Below are positions 9,649 through 18,967 of a DNA stretch of 64,000 nucleotides, piece by piece. The translations under genes were made by a program, and so were the position numbers. Below the pieces are notes generated by a model. It was not told the origin of the DNA. It made no database searches and saw only the letters and a program-made list of their open reading frames with translations. Positions within the stretch are counted from its first letter, which is position 1. Each line of letters starts with the position of its first letter. Source of the stretch: Bacterioplanes sanyensis (GTDB taxonomy: Bacteria > Pseudomonadota > Gammaproteobacteria > Pseudomonadales > Oceanobacteraceae); assembly GCF_014652515.1 (NCBI RefSeq), contig NZ_BMYY01000008.1, positions 108,104-172,103 of the forward strand, written 5' to 3'.

Positions 9649-10080
9649 TCAGTTCTGTACTACAAAATTACTGAAATAGAGGTCGTCTATATAAGGCGAC
9701 CCTTCTAGCTCCACCATCACAGCGCGTACTTCATCCAACGCCACTTGGCGCAGGGACTCTCGCCCTTGGGCGGTATTCATCACATCGCCTTCCTGGGCAC
9801 TGAGCAGCATCACCAAATTGTTGCGAATGTAGGGCTTATGGTGGCTGACGCGTGATGCTGCATCGCTACCCGTCACCCGCAGGGCTACCTCCGTACGCAA
9901 GTATTTCATGCGCCCTTCGCTGCCGTAATTTAGAACAAACGCCGGCTCCAAATGAATGTACCTCGCTTGTGCTGATGCCTCAGCGGCGCTTTCTTCGTCA
10001 ACAGCCTCCTCCTCAGCACTGGCCCAGATTGGCCATGCCAACAGCAAAGACATGATCGCCAGCAATGCCGCACGGAACAT
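9649..10080 (-). CDS. FliL-family protein, orphan, exported
   Basis: 143 aa. N-terminal signal/anchor segment MFRAALLAIMSLLLAWPIWA, then a short acidic Ala/Glu linker and a FliL-like domain ending with the family tail (LYFSNFVVQN). FliL proteins sit at the flagellar basal body by the stator, but there are no flagellar genes here, so this is probably a paralogue with a different role. The frame opens 27 bases earlier. The ATG at 10080 is chosen because AGGAG lies 7 bases upstream. Convergent with gshA, 12 bases between stops. Confidence 0.75.
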   Translation of the reverse strand: MFRAALLAIMSLLLAWPIWASAEEEAVDEESAAEASAQARYIHLEPAFVLNYGSEGRMKYLRTEVALRVTGSDAASRVSHHKPYIRNNLVMLLSAQEGDVMNTAQGRESLRQVALDEVRAVMVELEGSPYIDDLYFSNFVVQN

Positions 10081-10200
10081 ATCGACTCTCCTGTAAACTA
10101 ATAGCATTCTCGATTTTAGCGCATCGGCTCGGCCACAGGCTTTAGTTTTAGCAGCGCAAGTCCTAAACTCGATACGGCTTTAAACTGGATAAAAACTCTT

Positions 10201-10731
10201 ATGTCATCAAATCCTGTTATTCGTTTTCTGCAATCACCGCAATGGCTGGGGCGAGCGGGCCTGCTGGGCTTTTTAACTTGTGCGGCGTTGCTGGCAACCG
10301 CCTACTACTTTGAGTACGTCCTGTACATGGAGCCTTGCCCCATGTGCATGGTGCAGCGGCTGGCCTTTTTGTTGATAGGCCTGGGCTGTTTGGCGGTGTT
10401 CTTCGCGCGTAATCATTACAGCTTGCGGCTAGTCACCTTAGCCTTGACCGTAGCGGCGGCCATCTTTGGCTATTGGAGTGCCGATCATCACGTGTGGTTG
10501 CAAAACCTTCCCCCCGAAGAGGTGCCCGATTGCGGCCCCAGCTTTGGCTACCTGATGGATACTCTACCGCTGACGGAACTGTTGAAGATCATGCTGCAAG
10601 GCAATGGCAATTGTGCCGAAATCTCCTGGAGCATGTGGGGCCTGAGCATGCCGGAGTGGACGCGCATCTGGTACGCCGGTTTTGCTCTGGTGGTGGGTAC
10701 TGCATTTTTCAGCAATCTGCGCCGCGATTAG
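10201..10731 (+). CDS. dsbB: Disulfide bond formation protein DsbB
   Basis: 176-aa inner-membrane protein with four hydrophobic segments. The first periplasmic redox pair is C46-P-M-C49 and the second is C111 and C138. DsbB reoxidises periplasmic DsbA and passes electrons to ubiquinone. The dsbB-rsd order is conserved in Pseudomonas (dsbH-algQ). No DsbA gene is nearby. Confidence 0.95.
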   Translation: MSSNPVIRFLQSPQWLGRAGLLGFLTCAALLATAYYFEYVLYMEPCPMCMVQRLAFLLIGLGCLAVFFARNHYSLRLVTLALTVAAAIFGYWSADHHVWLQNLPPEEVPDCGPSFGYLMDTLPLTELLKIMLQGNGNCAEISWSMWGLSMPEWTRIWYAGFALVVGTAFFSNLRRD

Positions 10732-10866
10732 GTCATTTCCGGCACAAGTCATTGTGGGTCAATAAAAGCGACATCAAGGCTTGCACCTTCATTTCTCTGA
10801 CACATATATTGGACTCATGTCGCGGACATGGGTCCGCTGTTTTCACGGCCGCGAATGAGGCACGTT

Positions 10867-11340
10867 ATGTTAGAGAACTGCAAAACTGCACAAGAACGCT
10901 GGGGCGGTGTTCATCGCTTAATCGACAAGTGGCTGAATGATCGTAAACAGCTGATCGTTCAGTACTACGCACTGAGCTCATGCCAGCCATTGGCCAATGA
11001 CTATAATCTAGGAGAGGCCGTCAGTCGTTTGTGTGAGGCCATGGTCGATTATTGCTCTGTGGGTCACTTTGAAATATATGAGCAACTGATCAACGAAGCC
11101 AAAGAATATGATGATGGCGGCTTAGATTTGGCGCGTGAGTTGGTACCTCGCCTAGATCAGCTGACCACTCGCTGCGTCGACTTTAACGATGTCTACGATC
11201 AGCATTGCGGCTTAGAAGATTTGGCTAAATTGCCCGCTGACTTATCCAGCATTGGTGAAGCGCTGGAAGAGCGGTTCGAGTTAGAAGATCAACTGATCGA
11301 AAAGCTGCATAACATTCACCGTGAGCTGGCTACAGAGTAG
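10867..11340 (+). CDS. rsd: Regulator of sigma 70, Rsd/AlgQ family
   Basis: 157 aa helical protein with the family N-terminus MLENCKTAQERWGG and conserved LIDKWLNDRKQLIVQYYAL. Rsd/AlgQ binds domain 4 of the housekeeping sigma factor, releasing core polymerase for alternative sigmas; in Pseudomonas it influences alginate and virulence genes. The frame extends 39 bases upstream, but the ATG at 10867 follows GAGG with 7 bases spacing and matches homologues. It is flanked by dsbB and, four genes on, an AlgP-like protein. Confidence 0.92.
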   Translation: MLENCKTAQERWGGVHRLIDKWLNDRKQLIVQYYALSSCQPLANDYNLGEAVSRLCEAMVDYCSVGHFEIYEQLINEAKEYDDGGLDLARELVPRLDQLTTRCVDFNDVYDQHCGLEDLAKLPADLSSIGEALEERFELEDQLIEKLHNIHRELATE

Positions 11341-11363
11341 TCAGTTAAAGCAACGGAACCTCT

Positions 11364-12329
11364 ATGCCTGACAACCGCTTTGCCCTGCTTTGCTGTCTCA
11401 CTCTCAGTGTGTTGCTGAGTGGTTGTGAACAGGGCAAGGCCCCTAGCAGCAGCCGAGAGGTCGCGCGTCAGGGCGCTTATAGCATGCAGTTTTCCCATAG
11501 TGGTCAACATGTAATGGTGGGGAGCTTGCACCACGGCGGCAGCTTATGGAGCCTAGCGCCGTTTGAGCGCCGCTACGACTGGAATCATATGGCCGAGGGC
11601 TATAGCAACCTCACCAGTTTGGCTTTTTCTCCACAAGACCAATACGTCGCCACTACAGATTTACGCACCATTGTGTTGTGGCAATTAGAAAACGGTGAGG
11701 CAGTCTGGTTTTGGAATGCGCCAGGCGACATCGAAGACATTGCCTTGGGTCCGAATGGCGACTTTGCTCTGCTGGCCATGCAGGACTACACCGCCACCCT
11801 GTTTGACAGCAAAAACGGTGGCATTTTGCGCCGCTTAGCCCATGACGGCATCGTCTATGACGTCAGCCTCAGCAGCAATGGCCTGCTTGCGGCCAGCGCC
11901 AGTGATGACTTAACCGCCAAGGTGTGGAATCTGCAAAACGGCGAGCAATTACAATCCTTCGAGCATGCTAACCAAGTGCGCACGGCGGAGCTATCCGCCA
12001 AAGGTGACGTCCTGTTTACCTCAGCCATGAGCAGCTCGGGCAAATTATGGGATGTACGCAGTGGTCAGCTGCTGCACAAGCTGGGTAATACCCGTGGCTA
12101 TTTCAGCGCGGCACGCTTTGATGACAATGGCCGCCAGCTCTTAACGGGTACCACATCTGGTTTGATTAGCCTGTGGGATGTCAGCAGCGGCAAACTGGTA
12201 CAGCAATGGCATGCCGAGCAGCGCGATAGCTGGGTTAACAAAAGCGTAGTCATTGAAGACGTTGCCTTTATCGCGGGAGGTTACCGCGCCGCCGGAGCCA
12301 ACGGCTTAGTGTTTGAATTGCAAAAGTGA
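11364..12329 (+). CDS. WD40-repeat lipoprotein
   Basis: 321 aa. Lipoprotein signal MPDNRFALLCCLTLSVLLSGC with lipobox LSGC, then a beta-propeller region with repeated WD-like units (GSLWSLAPFE, LWQLENG, KVWNLQNGE, LWDVRSGQ, LWDVSSGK), about five or six blades. It is probably anchored to the outer or inner membrane and works as a protein-protein scaffold. No specific partner is evident. It starts 24 bases after rsd, so co-transcription is likely. It ends just before the convergent DUF4124 gene. Confidence 0.85.
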   Translation: MPDNRFALLCCLTLSVLLSGCEQGKAPSSSREVARQGAYSMQFSHSGQHVMVGSLHHGGSLWSLAPFERRYDWNHMAEGYSNLTSLAFSPQDQYVATTDLRTIVLWQLENGEAVWFWNAPGDIEDIALGPNGDFALLAMQDYTATLFDSKNGGILRRLAHDGIVYDVSLSSNGLLAASASDDLTAKVWNLQNGEQLQSFEHANQVRTAELSAKGDVLFTSAMSSSGKLWDVRSGQLLHKLGNTRGYFSAARFDDNGRQLLTGTTSGLISLWDVSSGKLVQQWHAEQRDSWVNKSVVIEDVAFIAGGYRAAGANGLVFELQK

Positions 12330-12336
12330 ACCTGCA

Positions 12337-12780
12337 CTACTGAATTTGCTGGAGCTGCTCGTTGCGCTCGTTCATCAGGTTTTGCACATCCTTGGCTTTA
12401 TCCATCATGTCTTTAACGCCTTCCGGGTCTACCGTCATCGGCAGTGGCATGGTTTTTTCAGGCTTCAGCTCTTCTTCTTTGTCTTTTTCTGGCTCTTTTT
12501 TTGCCACAACAACGGGCTGCAAAATATTAGCGGCGGTATCAACACTCACAGCCTTTGCCTGCACACCCTCGGGCGGCTCATCGCCAAAATGCCACTGGCC
12601 GTTGTCATCCTGCCATTTATAAAAGGTTTGCCGCGTTTGCTCGGTGGAAATAACGTCACGCATCACAGGTGTGCCGTCGCTGCCCATATTCAAATAACGA
12701 CTCATTAAATACGGCCCCATCAACGCACCGCCCAATAACAGCACCATAAACCCGATACGAAACTTGGTTCTTGTTTTCAC
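12337..12780 (-). CDS. DUF4124-domain membrane-anchored protein
   Basis: 147 aa. The N-terminal hydrophobic segment FMVLLLGGALMGPYLM is likely a signal anchor. A DUF4124 module follows (FYKWQDDNGQWHFGDEPPEG), then a Lys/Glu-rich linker and a helical tail (MMDKAKDVQNLMNERNEQLQQ). DUF4124 proteins are common periplasmic proteins of proteobacteria without a firm function. The start is GTG at 12780, with GGA about 10 bases upstream. Divergent from the ParA gene. Confidence 0.75.
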   Translation of the reverse strand: MKTRTKFRIGFMVLLLGGALMGPYLMSRYLNMGSDGTPVMRDVISTEQTRQTFYKWQDDNGQWHFGDEPPEGVQAKAVSVDTAANILQPVVVAKKEPEKDKEEELKPEKTMPLPMTVDPEGVKDMMDKAKDVQNLMNERNEQLQQIQ

Positions 12781-12902
12781 TTTTTCTATCCATGATTACC
12801 ACCTTGGCGCAGTATAACCTAAGCTTTGGTGACAAAAACCCGTGCATGTTCTCCGTGTCAGCCATGCTGGGTAGCGGCCACAGGACGTATAACAGCGCAT
12901 GA

Positions 12903-13682
12903 ATGCTTATGACTGAGCCCAGCAACTCCACCATTTTTCGCCCCCAGGCACGCGTTGTGGGCTATACCGCGCCCATTCGAGTCATGGTGGCCAATGCCAA
13001 GGGCGGATGTGGCAAAACCACCTTGGCGACCAACCTCGCTAGCTATTTCGCCCAGCAACACCAGACCGCGCTTATCGATTACGACCCGCAAGCCTCGGCG
13101 ATGGACTGGCTCAAAGTGCGCAGCCCTTATTTACCCAACATTGAAGGTGTGGCGGCGTTTAAAAAACATCAGCCGCATGTATCCACTCGCACTTGGAGCT
13201 TGCGCGTAGCTGCCAACACCAGCCGAGTGGTGATTGATACGCCCGCTGGCCTGCATAGCAATGAGCTGAGTGACATGATTCAACATGCCGATGTGTTGCT
13301 GATTCCGGTGATTCCTTCCGCCATCGACATTCGTGCTGCCACCCGCTTCATTAGTGACGTCATGCTGTCGCGGCCTTATCGACTCAACCCGCGCCCAATA
13401 GCAGTGGTGGCCAACCGAGTACGCAAGAATACGCTTATTTATTCCAAGCTGGAGCGCTTCTTAAACAGCCTGCAAATTCCCTTTGTTACTTCCCTCCGCG
13501 ATACCCAGTTTTATGTGCGGGCCAGCGAGCACGGCTCAGGCATTGTTGATTTGGACGATGCCCGCGAGCGCGATGGGCAAGACTGGTCACCTCTACTCGA
13601 CTGGCTCGACAGCATCACTTGCCAGTTAACCGCCGCCAACGATGAACATAAAGCGTTGTCGTCTGCCCCTAGGCAGGAATAA
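12903..13682 (+). CDS. ParA-family ATPase (orphan)
   Basis: 259 aa. Deviant Walker A is NAKGGCGKTTLATN, the A' region LIDYDPQASAMDWL, and Walker B VVIDTPAG. ParA/MinD-type ATPases position DNA or protein cargo through dimerisation on ATP. No parB-like gene or centromere-like repeat adjoins it, so its cargo is unknown. It lies directly upstream of an AlgP-like DNA-binding protein, which makes a nucleoid-related role an inference. Two near start codons (12903 and 12909) are possible. Confidence 0.85.
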   Translation: MLMTEPSNSTIFRPQARVVGYTAPIRVMVANAKGGCGKTTLATNLASYFAQQHQTALIDYDPQASAMDWLKVRSPYLPNIEGVAAFKKHQPHVSTRTWSLRVAANTSRVVIDTPAGLHSNELSDMIQHADVLLIPVIPSAIDIRAATRFISDVMLSRPYRLNPRPIAVVANRVRKNTLIYSKLERFLNSLQIPFVTSLRDTQFYVRASEHGSGIVDLDDARERDGQDWSPLLDWLDSITCQLTAANDEHKALSSAPRQE

Positions 13683-13767
13683 CCTAGCGCCGTAAACTCA
13701 GCACTTCTCTGCAACGCCCAACGGCATTGCACGAATGCGTTCAATGACAGGATTGAGGTATCACTTT

Positions 13768-15006
13768 ATGGCCGCCGCAAAAAAGACGACCGCCAAAAAA
13801 ACTGCTGCGAGAAAAACACCGGCGCGCAAAGCCAAAGCGGCCGCACTGACCCCCGTGCAGCAGCTAGAAAAGGACATCGCCACGCTGCAAACCAAGCTCG
13901 AAAAAGCCCGCGCCAAGCAGCTGAGTGATACAGAAAAAGCGGTGCAAAAAGCGGAAACGGCGAAGAAGCGCGCCGCCGAAAAAGTAAAAAAAGCCACCGA
14001 AGCGCGTAAAAAAGCCAGCGCCAAATGGAAAGAGCGCAAAACCGCAGCCGTCGAGCGCCAGTTGGATAACGCACGAGCCCGCTTGGAGCTGGCCAAAACA
14101 GAAAAAGACGCCGCGCAACAAGTACTGGTTGATGCCAAAGCTGAGCTCGCTACTTTGAAAGCGGAAGAAAAGCAGCGCCTCGCTATTGCCAAAGCCGTCG
14201 CAGCGGCCGAAAAGCAGCTCAACCGCAGCGCGAAAAAGGCCCCGGTGCGCAAAGCTAAAGCCCCAGTAAGCAAAACCACAGCCGCCAAGCCAGCCAGCGC
14301 AACGAAGAAAACAGCGGCGGCGAAGCCTGCCACGAAAGCGGCAGCGAAACCCACGACCGCCAAGGCCTCTAAAACAGCCGCAGCAAAAAAATCCACCAGC
14401 AAAGCGGCAGTGAGTAAAGCCGCCGCCAAGACCACAACCAGCAGCAAAAAAGCACCGGCGAAAAAAACCGCAGCCAAGACCACGGCCAGCAGCAAGGCCG
14501 CCAGCGCCAGCAAATCAGCAGCGAGCAGCAGCAAAAAAGCGCCGGCAAAGAAAACCACCGCCAACAAAGCAGCAAGCACAGCACCCGCCAGCAAAACCAC
14601 CGCTGCAAAGAAGACCAGCGCGGCTAAAAAGCCAGCCAAACCGGCAGCAAAGAAAACCACCCAACCAACGCCAGCGGCTCAACCAAACAATGAGCCAGAC
14701 ACAGCGCCAGCGGTAGAGCCTGCTCTGACTAAGCCAGAGCAACCGCCAACGGCTCAGCCCGCGGCAACCATGCCAGAGCAGCCAGAGACACATGCCGCAG
14801 AAACGCCGTCCGAAACCCAAACGCCAGCACCGGTGAGCGTCGATCAGCCGGCAAGCAGCCCCGTCGATAACGGCACACCCGCTCAGGTGGAGCAGCCCAG
14901 TTCAACCCCAGCCGAGCCAGAGCAGCCGGCAGAAAACCCAGCGAGCCCGAATAGCGATAAGGGCGCCAGCGGCTCTGTCTTCAGCCTATTTGGCGACGAC
15001 GAGTAA
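13768..15006 (+). CDS. algP: AlgP-like histone H1-type Lys/Ala-rich protein
   Basis: 412 aa, extremely low complexity. A basic start (AAAKKTTAKKTAARKTPARK) is followed by a coiled coil of about 120 residues (QQLEKDIATLQTKLEKARAK and onward). A long region of KKAPAKKTAAK-type blocks resembles eukaryotic H1 tails, and the C-terminus is Pro/Glu/Gln-rich and acidic. Pseudomonas AlgP of this type binds DNA and is encoded near algQ. Lys-Ala blocks make repeat expansion or contraction likely. The ATG at 13768 follows TTGAGG. The 3' end overlaps the convergent TIGR02444 gene by 21 bases. Confidence 0.82.
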   Translation: MAAAKKTTAKKTAARKTPARKAKAAALTPVQQLEKDIATLQTKLEKARAKQLSDTEKAVQKAETAKKRAAEKVKKATEARKKASAKWKERKTAAVERQLDNARARLELAKTEKDAAQQVLVDAKAELATLKAEEKQRLAIAKAVAAAEKQLNRSAKKAPVRKAKAPVSKTTAAKPASATKKTAAAKPATKAAAKPTTAKASKTAAAKKSTSKAAVSKAAAKTTTSSKKAPAKKTAAKTTASSKAASASKSAASSSKKAPAKKTTANKAASTAPASKTTAAKKTSAAKKPAKPAAKKTTQPTPAAQPNNEPDTAPAVEPALTKPEQPPTAQPAATMPEQPETHAAETPSETQTPAPVSVDQPASSPVDNGTPAQVEQPSSTPAEPEQPAENPASPNSDKGASGSVFSLFGDDE

Positions 15007-15459
15007 CTCCGCTATGCGTTCGGCTGCCAGCGCATCCTCAGCGCGGCAGTCGGCTTGCCAGGGCTGCCCGAGGGCAGTGCTGGCTGGCTCTGGCGAAGGT
15101 TGTTGAGGCTGCTCCTGCAGCCATTGCCACAAATACGCCAGCCCCTGCTGCTCGGCTTCGATTTCCACTTGCTGCAAGCTTGCCCGCAGCGGCACTTGTT
15201 TATCTAACTGGCCACGCAAACGGCGCAGCGGCCAAATCATTTGCTCTCGCCAGTGCCAGTAATGCCGCGGCACCTCCGTGCTGGGCCAGCCTTGCTCGTT
15301 GCGCTGCAGCCATAACATCAGCAGCAGCAACAGCACATCGGCCTGGTGTTCATTCTGCAGTTGCAGCAAGCGCACACGCACGGCCTCATCGTTATAAATG
15401 TGCAGCGCAAACTGCCACAGTGGGTTATCCAGCGTATCTGTGGCACACTTCGGCGGCAT
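14986..15459 (-). CDS. TIGR02444 family protein
   Basis: 157 aa. The segment NPLWQFALHIYNDEAVRVRL followed by LQNEHQADVLLLLLMLWL fits the TIGR02444 family (function unknown), found in Pseudomonas between algP and the ABC-F gene exactly as here. GTG (15474) and ATG (15468) starts are in frame upstream, but ATG 15459 has GGAG spaced 9 bases and gives the usual MPPK-like start. Divergent from the ABC-F gene with only 19 bases between starts, so the two promoters must overlap or lie inside the genes. Confidence 0.78.
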   Translation of the reverse strand: MPPKCATDTLDNPLWQFALHIYNDEAVRVRLLQLQNEHQADVLLLLLMLWLQRNEQGWPSTEVPRHYWHWREQMIWPLRRLRGQLDKQVPLRASLQQVEIEAEQQGLAYLWQWLQEQPQQPSPEPASTALGQPWQADCRAEDALAAERIAELLVVAK

Positions 15460-15478
15460 TTTTTTCATCTCCACGGTT

Positions 15479-17374
15479 ATGATCGAATTTAATCAGGTTA
15501 CCCTGCTGCGCGGCGTGCAAACATTGCTCGATGGCGCCAGCTTACGCATTCACGATGGCCAAAAGCTGGCCTTAATCGGCGCCAACGGTGCCGGCAAATC
15601 CAGCTTGTTTGCCTTGCTCAATGGCGAGCTCAGCCTCGATGGTGGCGATTTGTTGCTGCCCAGTAAATGGCGAATTGCCCATATGGCCCAGGAGGTCGAA
15701 GCCAGCGAGCGCAGCGCGATCGATTACGCCATTGACGGTGACCAGGATTATCGCCGCATCGAGCAAGGCATCGCCAACGCCAGCGATGACAATGAGCTGG
15801 CCAAATGGCTCGACCAGATGGACCACCATCAGGGCTATGAAGTCACGCCAAGGGCCGAGCAACTGTTACATGGCTTGGGCTTTAGCCAAAGCGACCTGCA
15901 ACGCCCCGTCAAAGACTTTTCGGGTGGCTGGCGTATTCGCTTGAATCTGGCTCAGGCCTTGATGATGCCCTCTGATTTGCTGCTGCTCGATGAGCCTACC
16001 AACCACTTGGACTTAGAAGCCACCGTCTGGTTGGAACAGTGGTTAAAGAACTACCGCGGTACCTTGCTGTTTATTTCTCACGACCGCGATTTTATCGACG
16101 GCGTCGCCGACCATATTGTGCACTTGCACCAGCAAGCGCTGACGGTTTATCCGGGCAACTATTCTGCCTACGAGCGCATTCGTGCGGAAAAACTCGCACA
16201 GCAGCAAACCCTGTATGAAAAACAGCAAACACGCGTGGCAGAAATTGAAAAATTTGTCGCCCGCTTTCGTGCCAAGGCCAGCAAAGCCAAGCAAGCTCAA
16301 AGCCGGTTAAAAGAGCTGCAGCGCATGGAGCTGATCGCCCCAGCCCATGTCGATTCACCTTTCCGGTTTGAATTCCCCTGCTACGAAAAGATGTCGAGCC
16401 CGCTGCTGGCCATTGATCACGCCAGCCTCGGCTACGATGGCACAGCCATCTTGCCAGAGTGCAAATTATCGTTAGAGCCGGGCCATCGCATAGGTTTACT
16501 GGGTCCTAATGGTGCGGGTAAATCGACCCTACTTAAGACTCTGTGCCAAGAAATTCCTATGCTCAGCGGTGAGCGCAGCGAAGGCGAGCACCTGCGCTTG
16601 GGCTATTTTGCCCAGCACCAGCTGGAATCCCTCGATACCAGCGCCTCTGGCGTGACCATTTTGCAACGTCTTAAGCCCCAGGCCAGTGAACAGGAAATTC
16701 GTAATTTTCTCGGCGGCTTTGGTTTTCACGGCGATAAAGCGCTGGAAGTCATTGCGCCGTTTTCCGGCGGCGAAAAAGCCCGTATGGCGCTGGCCTGTGT
16801 GGCTTGGCAAACGCCGAATCTGCTGATTCTCGATGAGCCGACCAACCATTTGGATATCGAGATGCGCGAGGCCCTCACCTTAGCGCTGCAAAACTTCGCC
16901 GGCGCCATTGTCATCGTTAGCCACGATCGCCATTTGCTTAAAGCCACGGTGGACGAATACTGGCTGGTCGACCATGGCCAGGTGCAAGCCTTTGACGGCG
17001 ACCTGGATGACTATCACCACTATATGCAGCAGCGTGATCAAGCCGCCAATAGTGACGCCACGGCAGAGGGCAATGCAGCGACAGCAGCCAAAGCTCCCAG
17101 CGTCGATCGCAAAGAGCAAAAACGCCTGGAGGCTGAACGCCGACAGCGACTAGCGCCGATCCGCAAGCAACAGCAAGCGGCTGAAAAGCAGATGGAAAAA
17201 CTCAGCAGCCGGTTGGCCGATATTGAGTCACAGCTGGCCGATAACGGCCTGTACGACGCTGAACGCAAGGATGAACTCAATCATTTGCTGCAAGAGCAAG
17301 GGCAGATTAAGGGCGAGCTGGAAGAAGTGGAAATGCAGTGGATGGAGCTGACCGAGCAGTTAGAGGCGGAATAA
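15479..17374 (+). CDS. yheS: ABC-F family ATPase, YheS-like
   Basis: 631 aa with two ABC ATPase domains and no membrane segment. Walker A motifs are GANGAGKSS and GPNGAGKST, signatures FSGGWRIRLNLAQAL and FSGGEKARMAL, and Walker B motifs DLLLLDEPTNHLD and LLILDEPTNHLD. The linker has the basic interdomain helix (RFRAKASKAKQAQSRLKELQ) and the C-terminus is a coiled coil. ABC-F proteins act on the ribosome. The YheS branch fits size and context. The frame is open 81 bases upstream, but ATG 15479 gives the family start MIEFNQVTLLRG. Confidence 0.93.
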   Translation: MIEFNQVTLLRGVQTLLDGASLRIHDGQKLALIGANGAGKSSLFALLNGELSLDGGDLLLPSKWRIAHMAQEVEASERSAIDYAIDGDQDYRRIEQGIANASDDNELAKWLDQMDHHQGYEVTPRAEQLLHGLGFSQSDLQRPVKDFSGGWRIRLNLAQALMMPSDLLLLDEPTNHLDLEATVWLEQWLKNYRGTLLFISHDRDFIDGVADHIVHLHQQALTVYPGNYSAYERIRAEKLAQQQTLYEKQQTRVAEIEKFVARFRAKASKAKQAQSRLKELQRMELIAPAHVDSPFRFEFPCYEKMSSPLLAIDHASLGYDGTAILPECKLSLEPGHRIGLLGPNGAGKSTLLKTLCQEIPMLSGERSEGEHLRLGYFAQHQLESLDTSASGVTILQRLKPQASEQEIRNFLGGFGFHGDKALEVIAPFSGGEKARMALACVAWQTPNLLILDEPTNHLDIEMREALTLALQNFAGAIVIVSHDRHLLKATVDEYWLVDHGQVQAFDGDLDDYHHYMQQRDQAANSDATAEGNAATAAKAPSVDRKEQKRLEAERRQRLAPIRKQQQAAEKQMEKLSSRLADIESQLADNGLYDAERKDELNHLLQEQGQIKGELEEVEMQWMELTEQLEAE

Positions 17375-17386
17375 TTGCACTTAATT

Positions 17387-17411
17387 CCCCAGCCCTATAA
17401 CAGGGCTGGGG
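17387..17411. terminator. Intergenic hairpin between convergent genes
   Basis: Perfect 10-bp inverted repeat CCCCAGCCCT/AGGGCTGGGG with a 5-base loop, 12 bases after the ABC-F stop and 20 from the convergent antiporter stop. T-runs are poor on both strands, but position suggests a shared terminator. Confidence 0.6.
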
Positions 17412-17431
17412 GATTCTCGACAACAGCCGCC

Positions 17432-18748
17432 TTAAGCTTCCTTCCCTCGCGGCCAGCCAACCATCACAGATATCAACGCCATCAGGCCCAATAACCAGCA
17501 GTACACCACGGTGGTCACCAGCTGCAGTGGCGACACACCTGCAATCGACGCCGCCAACAGCATTTGCGCGCCATAGGGCAAGATGCCCTGCACCACACAA
17601 GAAACGATGTCCATCAAGCTGGCGCTGCGCTTAGGGTCGACGCCGTAGCGCTCGGCAATGTCCTTGGCCAGAGAGCCTGAGATTAAAATCGCCACGGTAT
17701 TATTGGCCGTACAGGCGTTAGATAATGCCACCGCTAAGCTGATGCTCAGCTCACCGGCACGACGATGGGCCTTGGGCTGCTCGCTGCTACGACTTAAGCG
17801 GTCAATCATATTCGCCAGCCAGGCCAAGCCACCACCGGCCTTCATCATGGCGCCAAGACCACCGATCAGCAGAGATAAAATCAGAATTTCCTGCATGCCG
17901 GTGTAGCCGGCATAAATGTCTTTCGACCATTGAGTAATGCTGTAATCGGCCACCTGGGTCAAGCCAACCACGCCCGCCAATACAATGCCGGTTAGCAGTA
18001 CTACCAGCACATTGAGGCCAGATACCGCCAACATCAGCACCGCCAAATACGGCAGCACTTTAATAAAGCTGGCGTCTTCACCTGGCGTGACCTGAGTATC
18101 ACTGCCCTGGAAGAACAGCCATACCAGCGTCAACAGCGCCGCCGGCAATGCGATACGCAAGTTCAGGCGGAACTTATCCGCCATCGAACAGCCTTGGGTG
18201 CGCGTCGCAGCAATGGTGGTGTCAGAAATAATCGATAAGTTATCGCCAAACATGGCACCGCCCATCACGGTCCCCACGGTGAGCAACAACGGCAAGTCTG
18301 TGGCTTCGGTCAGACCCACAGCAATGGGAGCCACAGCAGCGATGGTGCCCATGGAGGTGCCCATGGCGGTGGCCATAAAGGCCGTCATCACAAACAAGCC
18401 GGGCAGTAACAGCGAGGAAGGAATCACGCTCAAGCCCCAGTTCACGGTGGCATCCACCCCGCCCACGGCCTTGGCAACGCTGGCAAAACCGCCGGCCAGC
18501 AAGAAGATCAGTAACATGGTCACTAAGGTGTGATCACCACAGCCTTTAACGAAGGTGTCGACCCGAGCATTGATGCTGCCGCGACCGAGCAGCAATGCCA
18601 AAATCACCGCCGGCAAAATCGCTACCGGGGCCGAGATTTCATAAAAAGCAAACTCAACACCAGCAGCCTGATGATACAAACCACTGCCGATAAACAGCGC
18701 CAAAAACAGCAGCATGGGCAACAACGCCCAAGGGGATCGCTCAACCAT
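17432..18748 (-). CDS. Na+/H+ antiporter, NhaC family
   Basis: 438-aa polytopic inner-membrane protein with about 10-12 hydrophobic segments. GTVMGGAMFGDNLSIISDTT is the conserved NhaC-type signature, and NACTANNTVAILISGSLAKD lies in the second half. Family members exchange Na+ for H+, or malate/lactate in some cases, so the ion is inferred. An upstream ATG (18763) is in frame, but ATG 18748 follows GGAGAGG with 6 bases spacing and is preferred. Convergent with the ABC-F gene. Confidence 0.85.
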   Translation of the reverse strand: MVERSPWALLPMLLFLALFIGSGLYHQAAGVEFAFYEISAPVAILPAVILALLLGRGSINARVDTFVKGCGDHTLVTMLLIFLLAGGFASVAKAVGGVDATVNWGLSVIPSSLLLPGLFVMTAFMATAMGTSMGTIAAVAPIAVGLTEATDLPLLLTVGTVMGGAMFGDNLSIISDTTIAATRTQGCSMADKFRLNLRIALPAALLTLVWLFFQGSDTQVTPGEDASFIKVLPYLAVLMLAVSGLNVLVVLLTGIVLAGVVGLTQVADYSITQWSKDIYAGYTGMQEILILSLLIGGLGAMMKAGGGLAWLANMIDRLSRSSEQPKAHRRAGELSISLAVALSNACTANNTVAILISGSLAKDIAERYGVDPKRSASLMDIVSCVVQGILPYGAQMLLAASIAGVSPLQLVTTVVYCWLLGLMALISVMVGWPRGKEA

Positions 18749-18967
18749 GACCGGCCTCTCCATAAAAAGCGCCGTATTTTACGGGTTCGCATGCGGCTGA
18801 ATAATACTTTTTTGTTATTTGCTTGGAAGCCTTAGCTATGGCGGCTCGCAGTAAAGCAAGCGGCGATTTATTTAGACAATCGCTTCTATTGATATAACTC
18901 ACTGGGCATTTCGTGCCCAACCTGTTTTTATAGAAGTGAATTCAACGGCAGCACAAGGAGCAGTCGA

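Noticed and set aside
13761..14820. Long minus-strand frames opposite the AlgP-like gene
   Set aside because: Shadow of the Lys/Ala-rich repeats (Leu/Ala/Phe-rich antisense). The plus strand has the ribosome site and known context.
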